NCBI GenBank assembly: GCA_905397405.1
Contig: CAJPVJ010000477.1
Location: forward strand, 1 to 22,296
Length of the DNA stretch: 22,296 nucleotides
Direction: 5' to 3'
From: Oppiella nova
Taxonomy: Eukaryota; Arthropoda; Arachnida; Sarcoptiformes; Oppiidae
Shown: piece by piece, positions 9,201-21,389 of the stretch
Numbering within the stretch: position 1 is the first letter of the stretch
Layout of the letters: every line of letters starts with the position of its first letter
Made by a program: the position numbers and the translations under genes
Notes under the pieces: model-generated
The model's input: only the letters and a program-made list of their open reading frames with translations
What the model was told of the DNA's origin: nothing
Database searches by the model: none

Positions 9201-10918
9201 TTAACGAAAACAAAATAAAAATTTAACTTAGACAACTTTTCACAATATTATTTTGAATATATTATCGTATTATCCTCTATATTGCAATTATTAATCTCAA
9301 TCTTAAACCTAATAAAATAATTTGCTATTAAAATACATTTAACTATTTCAGGTGTAATATAAAATTGAAGTTTTTATGAAATTAAATGAGCCTTAATATA
9401 AAGTAAAGTAAGATATTAAAAGTAAAATTATTATTGGTTTAAGTTATTGAAATGTTTAAATTTATTATATTCAATAGATATATTCATTTAAGTTGGACTT
9501 GAGTTATTAAGTGTGCCTAATAGTATTTATTATCTCAATATAATTTACAAATATTATTATAATCTTTGAGTTCATATTTCAATTTAAATAGTATTTTTAA
9601 TATTACTTTTATGCAATCAACATATTTTGAGTTTCAGTTCAATAACTTATGTCAATGGTTTGACATTAAATCTGGTTTGTCAGATATGTGCAAGGTGCTA
9701 AAAGTTATTAAAATAATGATATAAATGCGTTTCAAATGGAGTTAGAGTTCTTCAACCTTGGGGAGTTCTTGAAGTTAGAATTGCATAGTAAGGGACTATA
9801 GAAACTAAATGAAGAGTGGTGAACAAACAGTTATTATAGAAGTCAACAGAAAGGTCTTATGGAACCGTTGTCTTCCATGTCTTCACTGATATTGTTGTTG
9901 TTGTTTACGTTTGATTCATTCAAATCCATTGACAACTCATAACTTATTACTGATTATATTATTGATATAATACTTCAATCAAGAGCTTTGAAATGACTTT
10001 AAAATTAAATTAAGTTTAAAATTTTTAATTAAACCCTCTTTTCATCTCTAAATAATTGATAATTTAATTAAGAAATCATTGGTTTAGAAAAAAATTTGTT
10101 GTAAATATTGATATCTAGTTAATAATTAATGACATTTCAAACACTCATTAAACTGTTATTAAGTAATTAGTAATAAAATGAAACGAAAAACAAAAATCAC
10201 TGAAATATTATTATTGTTGTTATTATTAATATTTATATATAATGTGGTTATTAACTCAAAAAAAGTTAACCGAAACTTGTATTCAATCTAATGATGTAAA
10301 CTTCAAAACAAATTACAACTCAAGTGATTAGAAAATCCTAATTTATAAGACTTTAATCCATTTTAGAAAATAAAACTAAAGATTAAGTAAAAAGTGTTTA
10401 TTAATGCGGAAGAATCACAATATGGCTGAGGATTCATTCAAATCATTAGTTAAGTCTTAAAACTGGTTTTTCAAGACTCTTATGACGCATATAATCGTAT
10501 AATTAGCCCAAAAACACTTCAGACTATTTTCGCCAGACTTTGTATTAGGCCTTAAATCTCAGAAAATGAAATGTTTTCAAATGAAAAAAGTTTGTACCAC
10601 AAGATGATTGCTATTATCATTACTTTGATTGAAAACAAATTCACTTTTGATGGCTTATTCAGCGCATGAAGTTTTGAACGATAGTTCAAATCGATTGATA
10701 TATTGAATGAAAATTGAATAAAATAATGAGAGTATTATGTTTGGCAAAACTTATAATTTATGAAAATACAGGTAATCTTCAACTCGATTAAGGATTCTTT
10801 TGGAAGTCTTATGTGAAGACAATAACCATTTCATAAATATTGATAAATATTTCAGGAATAATAATATTCTTCAAAACATTTTTGACATCAAATTAACATA
10901 AATTGTGAGCAGAAAAGG

Positions 10919-10952
<34 letters not shown>
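10919..10952. repeat. GA dinucleotide microsatellite
   Basis: A 34-base (GA)n tract interrupted once by GG near 10937-10938. It lies in intergenic AT-rich DNA, about 560 bases past the stop codon of the arrestin-domain gene. Confidence 0.95.
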
Positions 10953-11304
10953 TTGAGCCATAAAACGAGAAATTCAAATATTAAGAAGTCTTAAAAATTT
11001 CATATTATTTATTAGAAAATATTATTTATATAATGTATTATAAATAAAGATCAGACCCAACCCTAACAGACTATTTTAGGATTTAGTTTTCATTTTATAA
11101 CAAAACACTTCTTTCCGAGACATAAATCTTTGAAATTTCTGTAAAATTATTATCAAATCTAAATACTTTTGAATGTATTTATAATCTTTGTAATAAATTT
11201 AATGTCAAACATAAATAATAAATATTCAGAAATAAATTTAAATAATTATTTAAAACAAACAGAACAATGACTTCATTATAAAGGGACAAGATTTTAAAAC
11301 TTAT

Positions 11305-11310
11305 TTTATT
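11305..11310 (-). terminator. Candidate poly(A) signal of the arrestin-domain gene
   Basis: AATAAA on the minus strand about 175 bases beyond the stop codon. It is the nearest canonical hexamer I noticed, but chance occurrence is likely in AT-rich DNA. Confidence 0.3.
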
Positions 11311-11484
11311 TGCTAAACAAACATTACAATTAAAGGTAAGTGTTTTAATGGAATTAATTATTTTGTTCATATGATATAATAAACTACTTGAAAATCAAAA
11401 AATAAAATGCTTACAAAATTAACAAATTCTTAAAAAATATTACAGTTATAACAAAAATGATGAAATGAATTTAGACTTTGAGTG

Positions 11485-13600
11485 TTATTTAAGTTTTCCC
11501 TCAGAGGTTGAGAGCCAGGGCCGTGTAGTGGGCAGAGTGGACGGGTAGTACGTGCCTTTCCTTCGCTTAAGTGTGCCGTCACTGTTGCGGATGGGGTAAG
11601 TGGCCATCATTATAGGCAACTGCAATCGCACCGACTTATGGGCGCCTTTCGGTGTTATTATAAACTATTGGGTTGTCATATGAAGTCAAATATTAGTTCA
11701 ATAATATGTGTCTAAATTGCAATGTTTGTTAATAGATACTAGACTCACATAAATATCATATTGGATTTGAATCAAGTGACAGCCTCTGTAATTGAATTAT
11801 GAATGAAAAGTTAATTATTATAATTTATGTATGAAATAAATGACTATATTAACTTATAGTATGATGGCATACCTTAAATTGGTTGGAGGGATGGGTGGTA
11901 TATATAAGAGTTCATTCCTCCACTGTTCGGCACAATTGGCAGAAATCTTTCCCTTCTCTAAAGCGGCTAATTCTCGGGTTTCAGTGAAAACCACTTTATT
12001 CTTAGCCGTGTATTGAACCGTCTGTTAATATAATAATTAATCACTTAAATTGTTTTAAACATTTGGGACAAAAATACTCACTTCTGTCAAAATGGCTCGA
12101 GTTTTCTTAATAACACAATTGCTGTCGTTTTCGATGAGAGCATTGATACAAATGCTTTCCCCGGGCACATACCCGCCCCGATCCAGTTTCACGCGACACA
12201 TCACTTTGCCGGCACTCATACACGACATTCCGATCTTCTCCTCGAGTTCGCAATGAAATGGTTGCTATTGTGGTGAATATTAAATCATTGGTTAATCTTC
12301 TGTATGAAATTCATAAGAAACAAGAATTACTGTTAGAAGCTGTGGCTCTAAATTGAGATCAATTGGACTCATGATTACGAAGACCTGTTGGTTCTTATGG
12401 ATCAGACCATTGGGTTCTCTGAGTTCTGCTCTACAAAAATACTGAACCCAACCGTGTTTTCCCAAAAAAGTCGAGGGAAGACCTAATGGCAAACCCAACT
12501 TAAAAGGAAATGTATGCACTCCGGGAGATAAGACTAAGATTCTGCCGCTATTTACAGTCGAACCGTTGAAAACACTTCCACTTTCTGTAAAACAATAAAC
12601 AATATGTTCTCATTAGTAAAGGTGTGATTCATATTTAGTCATTGAAATTAATTTTAATTTTGTTATTGTAATCAACATTAGCTAATAGTAAGGGTGTTAT
12701 CATTTTGGCAGAAATATATACACATTAAAAATAATTTAAAGCAAATGTCAAATGTGTTGGAAGTTCTGTCTGACGCCCACTGGAATCGTCCCAAACAAAG
12801 CCTTCAAATAAAGTTTTTACTGTTATATACCTTAATCATAATAAAGCGTTAAATTGTGATTTGATCAATGAGGACATTAGCAATACTGTCAAATTTGTTT
12901 TCGTATGTTTTCATACTTACATTTAAAGTAATGTATCATTTGGTCTCATTATAAACACTAGAGTAATGTAAAGTGACCATGACAATATTTTATATTATTA
13001 ATGTTAGTTTTGAAAATATATCTTTAATGCAAATTGTAATCTTATCAAGGGATAAATATAAGGAACATATTTCATAACTTTCCACCGCAATAAGCCTACA
13101 GATTAACTATGTAAATTATGTTAGTTAATTAGTCCATATACAATAAGCCATGAAATTGTAAATTAAGTCTAAATGTCGATCGATAATCGATAATAACTTG
13201 CATGAATTTACAAAATAATTGCATTACAATACTATTTGTATAGAAATAGATTCAAATACTGTTCAATACATACCACTCTTAGCGGAACTGTCGCCCAAAA
13301 GCCTCATACGAAAGTCAATATAATTTTCTTTGTCGGTTGAGTCCACCCTTCCTTTATTGGTTAGTCTGACGACTCCTTCACCGACGATATGAAAGTAAAG
13401 ACCTGTCCATTCATTCAATAGATATACAAAATATAATTAAATGAATATATGAATGGATGCAGAGAAATGTGATACAAACCGATGGCAGGGGTGTCCTCTT
13501 CGAGTTCGAGTAACACCTTTCCAGTTAAGAAGGCTCCGGGAAAGTAGAGGAGAGACTCGTCGTCCAACACTATTAGGAATCTCTTCAACTTCTTCGCCAT
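11485..13600 (-). CDS. Arrestin domain-containing protein (ARRDC/alpha-arrestin type), complete
   Basis: Seven exons on the minus strand: 13600-13480, 13402-13274, 12584-12331, 12264-12082, 12021-11873, 11785-11749 and 11664-11485. All junctions agree in phase, giving 350 aa and a TAA stop. The arrestin N domain starts MAKKLKRFLIVLDDES with YFPGAFLTGKVLLEL (FPG turn). It continues through LSPGVHTFPFKLGLPLGLPS and FLGKHGWVQYFCRAEL. The C domain starts near KIGMSCMSAGKVMCRV with RGGYVPGESICINALIEN, then YIPPIPPTNLRGCHLIQIQYDIY and HKSVRLQLPIMMATYPIRN. Family members are cytoplasmic adaptors that sort membrane receptors, often by recruiting Nedd4 ligases through PPxY motifs. None is visible here: the tail after the C domain is only about 30 residues. 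Exon 6 is only 37 nt. Visual arrestins are longer and differ in sequence. The start has a plausible context (TAAAATGGCG). Confidence 0.92.
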
Positions 13601-15047
13601 TTTATAGCTCTTCTAAACCGTGAAGATAATGTCCAAACAAATGATACTTTCGTTTCAAACAATTTTTTATACAATTAAACTCTTCGCTCAGATTTGGCTC
13701 AAGAATATCGTACGAAATGATTATTTGCAAGTATTTATGATATGAAAGTGAGTGAAGAAGAGGACAAAAGAATAAAACAGTGGTTAAGAAGTGGCAAAGA
13801 AGTGGTAAAAAGTAATGGCAAATGAAAGCATCTGCTCTTCACTCCTACTCATTGATACCATAATTGGTTTCCAAATTACAGCACAAATACATACATATAC
13901 TATAACTCCATAACTCTATTCGTTCGCCTAATTCACGGCCAAAATGAGGTTATTTGACGTATGAATCGTATGTATGAATGGGTTTATATGTTTACACCTA
14001 TTAATAGGTGTCTCACAATTTACTTGCTATTAATTTAACATACTTTCGGTTTATCATAGATTAGTCGACAGATCGGTTGTCTCTTATAATTGATTTGAAT
14101 TAAAATATTGTTCTCATAGCCAATAAATTGAACGCTTAATTCAATTGTTAATTAATATTCAAAATAATATTCACAATACAGTATATTATTATTATATTGT
14201 CTTTGGAATCGCCTTAAAGTATGAAATACTGGTGCTATGAATGCAATCGAAATGAGCGAAAACTTGTGAAACAACTTTTGTTGAAGTATTTGTTGTTATT
14301 AAGATAGTACTGAATCTTTGGGAAAAGTGAATGAATAGGAATTTGCAACTTATTGTCTAAAACCTCATTCTTCGTAGCTTTCAATATGATTGATACGAGT
14401 GGCCAGGGATTCATTTCATATTCAATTATTTTCATAACGATTTTTATTTCATTTTTTTCAAAAATGCATTTTAAATACAATTTATTTTCTATACAAATAT
14501 AGTCACAAAAGGCTAACAATAATACTGAGAATGTTTCTCAAAAAATGTTTCTACAAAAGAGACAAATTCTCGTCAGAAAATCCAATATTTATGAAACAGT
14601 TAAATATATTTAGCTATAGTTTTTATAAAACATATCAATATTTTTTGGCAAACATTTCGATCATTACAAACAAAATGCTTCAATAAATCTACAAATATTG
14701 GCAATACTTTCACAACAATACTCTGTATAATAATACAAACAGTGTCTTATACTTTGATTTATAACTTCATAGGAGTTATATTTAATTGATTTGATCCGAA
14801 ATCCTTGTCTTAATATTATATTCAATAATAGCAGTCATTTGTAAACAATTATTGTTTAAGTAATAAAATATGACTTAAAATAATACATAAAATAGTAATG
14901 TAAGGAAGCGTTCAAACATGGAATAATGCATAAAACAAATAATGATTAATACAATTAAAATAGAGGTAGAGATAGTAATGATACAAAGAAATGATATATT
15001 GTTTGTAAATCTAATATTTGTAAACAATAAACTTTTAATAAATTAAA
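13601..15047. other. AT-rich gap between the arrestin-domain and Kekkon-like genes
   Basis: It should contain the promoter of the arrestin-domain gene just above 13600 and the 3' UTR of the Kekkon-like gene just below 15048. Short GAAGTGG repetitions occur near 13780-13815 and an ATACAGTAT palindrome at 14176-14184. No gene or RNA is recognised. Confidence 0.55.
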
Positions 15048-18000
15048 TTAAACTTCAGTCCCATCTGAATGTGCACTCAATTCATCTAAATCTGTCACTT
15101 GAAGGTGTCGTTCCCTCGCATACGCCGACGGATGGATTAAATCTGGTTCTGATCAGAGGAATAGTCACATTAATATATTACACTAACAAACCACAAAAAT
15201 TGCATTAATATACCAGTAATGGAGTCGTAATTATCGCTATAATTATCATTATATAACAATTGTGTTGAATAATCACTTTCAGCGTAATTTTGATTATGAG
15301 AGACATTTGAGTTGCCGTTTATGTTGTGCTTAATGAGCCAAACCTGTGGTATCTCTTTATCTGATTTCGAAATATATTCAAACAAATTAATTAAAATAAC
15401 CAAAAAATGTAATATTTATTTAAATAAATACCTAAATTGACTGCAAGTCGCGGAGGCTTTTGAATTGGATTCACTCTCAACGATGGGTCAGTATTTGGGG
15501 TCAATTTCTCGAGTTCTGTGCCTTCAGACAGACTATTGTTTGTATGGCTTTCCTTCCTTTGCTGTCGGCGTCGGCATAACAGCACAACAGAGATTCCAAA
15601 CAATACTAATACTAATAAAATGCCCACAAGAATGCCAAATATTAAGCCAACCACTACTTTGTCGGTCCCGATGTCCTCTAAATAGCAAAAACAAATTATA
15701 AAATCATTTCAATTACAGTTAAAGCATTATATTGTATAAAACCATCAAATTTGTTGTTTTGGCTGTCATTGACGTAATGAGATTCAGATGAGGCGGCGGC
15801 CGCCGTTACCCTTCCGTTATTGAATTGAGAGCTCTGGCCACTGACCACAACATCAAACTTCTTCTCAACTCTTCCGGCATTGTTTTTTGCGACACATACA
15901 TAAGCACCGGAATTGAATGATAGGACGGATGATAACTCGAGTCGCGATATCATTAGCTTAAGTGATACATAGAGTAACAAAATGTTATTTTTTAAAATGC
16001 TTAAAGAGAATATCAAATGTTTAAAACCTTTTGATTTTTCACTTTTTTCTTTGTTTCAGTTATGAGGAAATACTGTTGGTTTTGGTTCTGGATGAGACAG
16101 TCTTGACCACAACCCTTACTGTTGTTAGAGATGGGAATGTTATTCCAAAACCACTGAATAGATAGAGGCTGTGAGTCGTCCTCTTCTTCCGTCAACACAA
16201 CACTGCAGTCGAGCTTTAGAGTCGAGCCTTCATTTGCCTTCTCGTTACCAGTACTTCAAACATCAATTAATTCATTATAGTTATTGCAATTGAAATCATT
16301 TACTTAATACACTACATGTTTCCATATCCCTTAAACTTAACCCTTGAACCAATCAAAATATAGTCCACTTAAGTACTGTATTTCATTTACCCAAAGAAAT
16401 GCTTGCATTTGAGTATCGATTTCAGGAATCAATTACATTACAGATATTCATTGAAACAATTGATTACTACATGTATCTCATATACACGATATGCCTTACA
16501 TTAACAGTGCGTTAAATTTGTATTAAATTGAATTAAATGATTCATTTCTGATATTAAATTACCAATGTTTAATAATAGAAAAATATTTATTATAAAAATA
16601 TTTTCAATAATTAAAATAATGTTTATATAACAAGAACTGAGATTCTGGTAAAATAATAAACAAAATTATTACAGCATTACAATTATACTGTACAGAGATG
16701 TCAATGATCTTATGGATAGAAACACATAAATTTGCTAATGTCTTGTTCACCGTAACCATTACATATCAAAAATAATCAATAAATTGGTGAATTGATCACA
16801 TTTTAATGCATTCATTCGACTAAACAAAACAATATTGTATTTCAATTTAAAATAGTGTTTCAAATGTATTAAAAAATTTTAAAAATAGAAATATTATGAC
16901 AGTTAAATTTACATAATATCTGATATGAAAAACGATTCTGTTTTGCAAACATATGAATAATAGTGATTCTGTATATCGAAATATTAATTAAATTTTCAAA
17001 AACACTTTAAAGCAACAAATATATGAAAAATAAATATTACAGTGCTAATCATTAATAATTTTAATTATTTTCTGAAAAAATCGAAATCACGTAAAATTTC
17101 AAGTCATTATTTTAACTGTTTTTTATTCACAATATCTTAGCTATTCTTTGGAGTAATTAAGCGTAAAATCCCTTTTAATTTGAAAGTTTCCTCAAAAAAC
17201 TTCAGTAAAGTTTAGCATAAAATCCAAACCATTATTCAATTCATAGAAATCATTAAAATTCTAATGCAGTCGTGAATTGCAAAAAATGCTCTAAATTTAC
17301 TGTAAATAACATTGAATTTAATTATATTTACAGACAAAAAGCGCAAACAATAAGCTATAGGATTTTATGATCAAAAAATGAATAATAAAGGGAAATAATT
17401 GTCATGTTATGGATATATAACGAGTAATTATTGACTGAAATCGAGTTAATGTCTGTTTTGCACTCATGAACTGATAATATATAATACAATGTAGTAATGA
17501 AAACGATAGAGACATTAGACATAAGACATTACCTATAATTGGATATCACAGGAACGCATAGAAACGAATCCAAACCTATTTTGAATGAATCAAATGTTCT
17601 GTTTAATGCAATTGAGATAAGAATTTAAGATAATATTTATACAATCGTTGGGAAAAACAATTCAAACAAAATAAACATTGAATGAGAACTATATCTAACA
17701 CTAAATGAATGTAAGAAATAATGACACATTTCGTAAGCATAGCGCAAACACTCACCCAATTGGGTCCACACTCTCTGGTTGTCCGCACATTTGGGTTCGT
17801 CTATAACATTGACCCGAGTGTTGGCCAATAGGTATTTGCGAACTGACCGCAGATTGCAATCACATCTCCACGTGTTTTCGCTTAAGGTTAGCGAATGGAT
17901 GAGAGACATCGGCATCAAGACTTTGCTGTCTAGTGATGTCAACTCATTCTGGCTATAGTTTCACCATATAATTCATTACAACTCATATATTATATTGCAT

Positions 18001-19034
18001 TACAATGTACCGTATATTAATAAAATGATATTCTTGCCAAAAATTATAGTACCGGTAATATAATAAGGGTGAACTCGAGTCAAATATATCATATCATAAA
18101 TTCTTACTATTACAGTAATATCTATATCTCTACAATTACTTATCTATTCTTTTGAATTTTAAGTTTTATAAAATTTTATTAAAACCTTAATTTATTCATA
18201 AATCATAAGAAAGACATTCTTTACCTCAGTTTAAGTGATTCAAGACGTGAGAGACCATCAAAGGCGTTGTCGTCGATGAATGTGATTCGGTTCCTGGAAA
18301 TTGATCCGCCATTTAGTCCACTTATTATATTAGACATAACAGAATGACAGTTACCTCTCCAGTGATAATGTCTTCAAGTTTGACAGATTGTGAAACGAGT
18401 GTTTGGGAACCGACATGATGCTGTTGGACGACAGGTCTAATGTCCGCAATTTAGGCATCGATGCCAATGATTGGGAGGGAATGTGTTTAAGACTATTAAA
18501 ACTTAACTCCAATTCAATTACATTTTTCAGATTATTAAACGCCTTTTCGTCCACTCTTTCCAAACCCACTGAAAGACAAAATGAATACATATTTGGAGAC
18601 AACTATTGACACTTCAAACATATAATGCTAACAAACCTTTGGAGAGATATATTTTTTGTAAATTAATGAGTTTTGAGTTCAAAAATATATTGGCTTTCAG
18701 TTCAATGAAGTCATTTCGCGTCAAATTAATCACTTGAACCTCTTGTGAATCGGTTGAGTCCTGGCAATGAGATAATGGATTAATCATTGAAGTCATACTA
18801 AAGGCATGGATGGTATGGATGGCAGACCTGAGGAAGTCGTGTGAGTTTCTGGAGGGAACAGTCGGCCGATAGTTTGCCTCTTTGCCACATACAGTGACAC
18901 TTCCCTCCGAGACAGTCATGCGAGACAACCAATTGCACCAAATGGACGGTCAGTACCAGTAATACCGGTGTCAACACAGCCAACAAATGGCTAAAAGTCA
19001 CGCTTCTTTGGCACCAATTCTGTGACAAATGCAT
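15048..19034 (-). CDS. Kekkon-like LRR and Ig-domain transmembrane protein, complete
   Basis: Eleven minus-strand exons: 19034-18828, 18760-18637, 18568-18355, 18293-18225, 17952-17756, 17575-17533, 16253-16028, 15956-15743, 15677-15432, 15360-15214 and 15148-15048. All join in phase (595 aa). The start is supported by an in-frame TGA just upstream. Order: hydrophobic signal segment (about residues 16-37); LRRNT cysteines (CLGGKCHCMWQRGKLSADC); about six leucine-rich repeats (e.g. LRTLDLSSNSIMSVP); LRRCT (TWRCDCNLRSVRKYL); one Ig domain with LDCSV, QWFWNN and GAYVCVA; a transmembrane segment (about 438-462) followed by CRRRQQRK; and a cytoplasmic tail of about 130 residues ending in TEV, a class I PDZ-ligand pattern. 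Kekkons are arthropod surface proteins; Drosophila Kek1 inhibits EGFR. Other LRR-Ig receptors (LINGO, LRIG) differ in repeat or Ig number. Which Kekkon it is cannot be told by eye. Confidence 0.9.
16254..17532 (-). other. Large intron of the Kekkon-like gene
   Basis: About 1.28 kb of AT-rich DNA between the 43-nt exon 6 and the exon opening the Ig domain. The donor is GTAATG and the acceptor TTTGAAG. I saw no further exon or element in it. Confidence 0.6.
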
Positions 19035-20266
19035 TGTCTTATTGTGCGCTCAATGGATGAGATGTAAGACTTGGAGGAATGGCTCGATGCAGACAATGGT
19101 CACCACCTTTTGATTTCATTTAGTTATATATCTTATCATCGCTTTAATGGCATTACGTTTATCAGTAGTAGTAATGGTTTTGATTTGTAGTTTGATTTGA
19201 ATTAAAACTTTTTTGAATAACAATTTGTAAAAAGAGTGAAAAACTTATTTCAAATCAATTGCCGATATATTCACTGAATATACATATATTTCACTATTTG
19301 TTTCCAAACTTAACGTCAAATGAGTTAAAAACAGTTTTCATAACAAAGTGTTCAATAGTTGTCATATATTTTCACATTTTATTCAAATTTATTAATCCAT
19401 TAATCAATTGATTAGTTGTTAAAACATTTCTGAAATATTAATATATAAAACAAGATTAGTATTTTCAATAAATGAACATGTTAATATTGTTTAAAATCAA
19501 AACACACAAAAGTGTTTCATAAATAAAATGAAACTTTGTTTTATCATTAATGAGACTAATGTTAACAAATGAATTGAAAAGTATTTGAATGTAAAAAAGT
19601 AGAGACAATCAAATAATTAGCAATTATTTTACAACAAAACAAACGCTTTTTAAGCTAAAAGTCATGCATTGAATACATTATACACACTATTATTACTGGT
19701 TATGAGTGAACGGATAATAAGTTATTAATGCATTATAATTATAATTAAAGTGTTTTAATAGTTTTGATATTTTCAAACACATATTCAAGCAATAAATATG
19801 AACTCATTTTACAAATACATGAGAAGTGAATGGCAGTGAGAGATGAAGTGAAAAGTATGCAAAACATACCATTAGATGAGTGGTTGTGGTGTGAAGTGGA
19901 CAACAGGTAAGCAATAATTAATAATTGATATCATAATACAGTGCATGTACTGTATGTACTGTATGTAGCAGTGGCTCCCATACCTCGCATAGCCTACCCT
20001 AAGCTGGCAGTGTGTCTGTCATCCAGTCATACACTGCACTCATATTCTGGTTGTGTTTGCTTTCACTCACTCTCTCGCAGACTCTCTCACTCTGTCTCTC
20101 ACTCTAGCGTTGGCTGAAGTGAAGCCAAAGTGAAGCAATCGATATGTGCTTTGCTTTTGTTGCCTAACAGAAGCTTTACTATGGCTTTCAATAGGCGTCC
20201 AAAACATGCAAAAACTCGTCTCTCAGGAACACAGCATTCATATACTGTATTATAGCCATCGCTCAC
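19035..20266. other. Upstream region of the Kekkon-like gene
   Basis: From 19035 to about 19930 it is AT-rich and featureless apart from probable 5' UTR next to the start codon. From about 19940 to 20130 it is less AT-rich: repeated TGTACTGTATG words at 19947-19966, then a block whose minus strand is GAGAG-rich (20068-20105), reminiscent of promoter or 5' UTR sequence. A splice-donor-like CAACAG|GTAAGC lies on the plus strand near 19905. No coding sequence is recognised. Confidence 0.45.
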
Positions 20267-20377
20267 CTCAACAGCAATTATGTGACCAATAGAGGTGATC
20301 ATCACATCATTTGTGGTCAATTGCATTGAGAAGTTCTTGTGGGCACAACTTAGCGCTACTTTCAAACCAATTGCCAT
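20267..20377 (-). other. Possible short coding exon of unknown identity
   Basis: On the minus strand an ATG at 20377 opens 37 codons (starting MAIGLKVALSCAHKNF) up to GAG followed by a GTGAGC donor-like site at 20266. The stretch is less AT-rich than its flanks. The protein is not recognised and no partner exon was found. It cannot extend the Kekkon-like protein at its N-terminus, because an in-frame TGA precedes that start at 19034. It may be a 5' UTR exon or chance. Confidence 0.2.
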
Positions 20378-21389
20378 GAATAATGAGCTCAGTATTTGCA
20401 GCAATCATGTAATCAATGTATGAATAAGTGGTTGTATTTCACAATTTCCTCTCTCACTCGTCACAAGCCATCCAATTGAATGCAATTCTCTAATCTATGT
20501 ATCACTGGATAAGCACTTGTCTAATAATGAACTGTCAAATGTCATAACACAATAATACTGCAATGTTTATCGCATCATAATAAATGTGAAGACACCATAA
20601 ATCAAATGGTTTGCCACACAATCGCATCCCAATCTCAACTCTCAATTTATATACACATTTAATAAGTTAATGCCTGTTCTCTAAACTAATTAAAGTTGGA
20701 TTAACTTTTCACTAACAGTAAAGTCTAAAACATAGCATTTGTAAAACGAGTTAATTTTACTATACTTTGTATATTTACATCAAATTATAAGTTTTGATAG
20801 AAATATCAGTTAAACATATCGAGTGAAATGAATATTCTTTGTAATAAAACACGTAAAGCATTGAAAAACAAATAGAAAACAGATTTAATATAAAACAATA
20901 AGACTTATTGGAATTTAATTATTTAAAGGATTTTCCTTAAAGGGTTTAAAACAAGTTTAACATTAGTATGTAAATAATATTACGGTAATTACTGTTTATA
21001 TTAATAAATATTACGGTAATATATTTAAGGAATTTATTTCTAGATCTAAGGAATAACTGATTTATAAAGAAACCTTTATTTGACTTAAAAGTATTTAAAT
21101 GAATCACGACATGAATCGTGAAAAACATTCATAACGTTATAAATTACAAAATCCATGGAATCAGACGTTCGTCTAACGCTTACAATCTTTTTAACTAAAA
21201 GTAATCTTTTTATTAAATATTTACTAAATTTTATTATAAGTTAAATATTTGCAGAAAATTTTGAACAAATATTTTTTGTTGTCTTTACTCAGAATCAGAA
21301 TCCCATAAAAACAAAGAATAAAAATAAAGTGCAGTAAAAGAGTTGACAATCGCTTTCGAAAGCATCGGTTCAGACAATCATAAACTCAT
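20378..21389. other. AT-rich gap before the ubiquilin gene; no gene seen
   Basis: It holds the 3' UTR of ubiquilin at its right end and a pair of identical 14-mers AATATTACGGTAAT at 20976-20989 and 21007-21020. Only short chance ORFs are present. Confidence 0.6.
21209..21214 (-). terminator. Candidate poly(A) signal of the ubiquilin gene
   Basis: AATAAA on the minus strand about 175 bases beyond the ubiquilin stop codon, in a plausible position. It may be chance in AT-rich DNA. Confidence 0.35.

Larger units (their letters stand above)
6216..11484. other. Long AT-rich non-coding stretch
   Basis: Read on both strands, this holds only short chance ORFs with no family resemblance and no tRNA-like B box, transposase, reverse transcriptase or long terminal repeat. 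It contains a GA microsatellite (10919-10952) and ATACAGTAT palindromes at 7211-7219 and 7566-7578. The right end should hold the 3' UTR of the arrestin-domain gene. Confidence 0.6.

Noticed and set aside
6500-11480. Possible tRNA, snRNA or transposon in the long gap
   Set aside because: No B-box-like GGTTCGAATCC, snRNA core motif, transposase, reverse transcriptase or terminal repeats were seen on either strand.
18403-18609. Plus-strand frame opposite the LRR exon
   Set aside because: It is antisense to a clear leucine-rich-repeat exon with matching splice phases.
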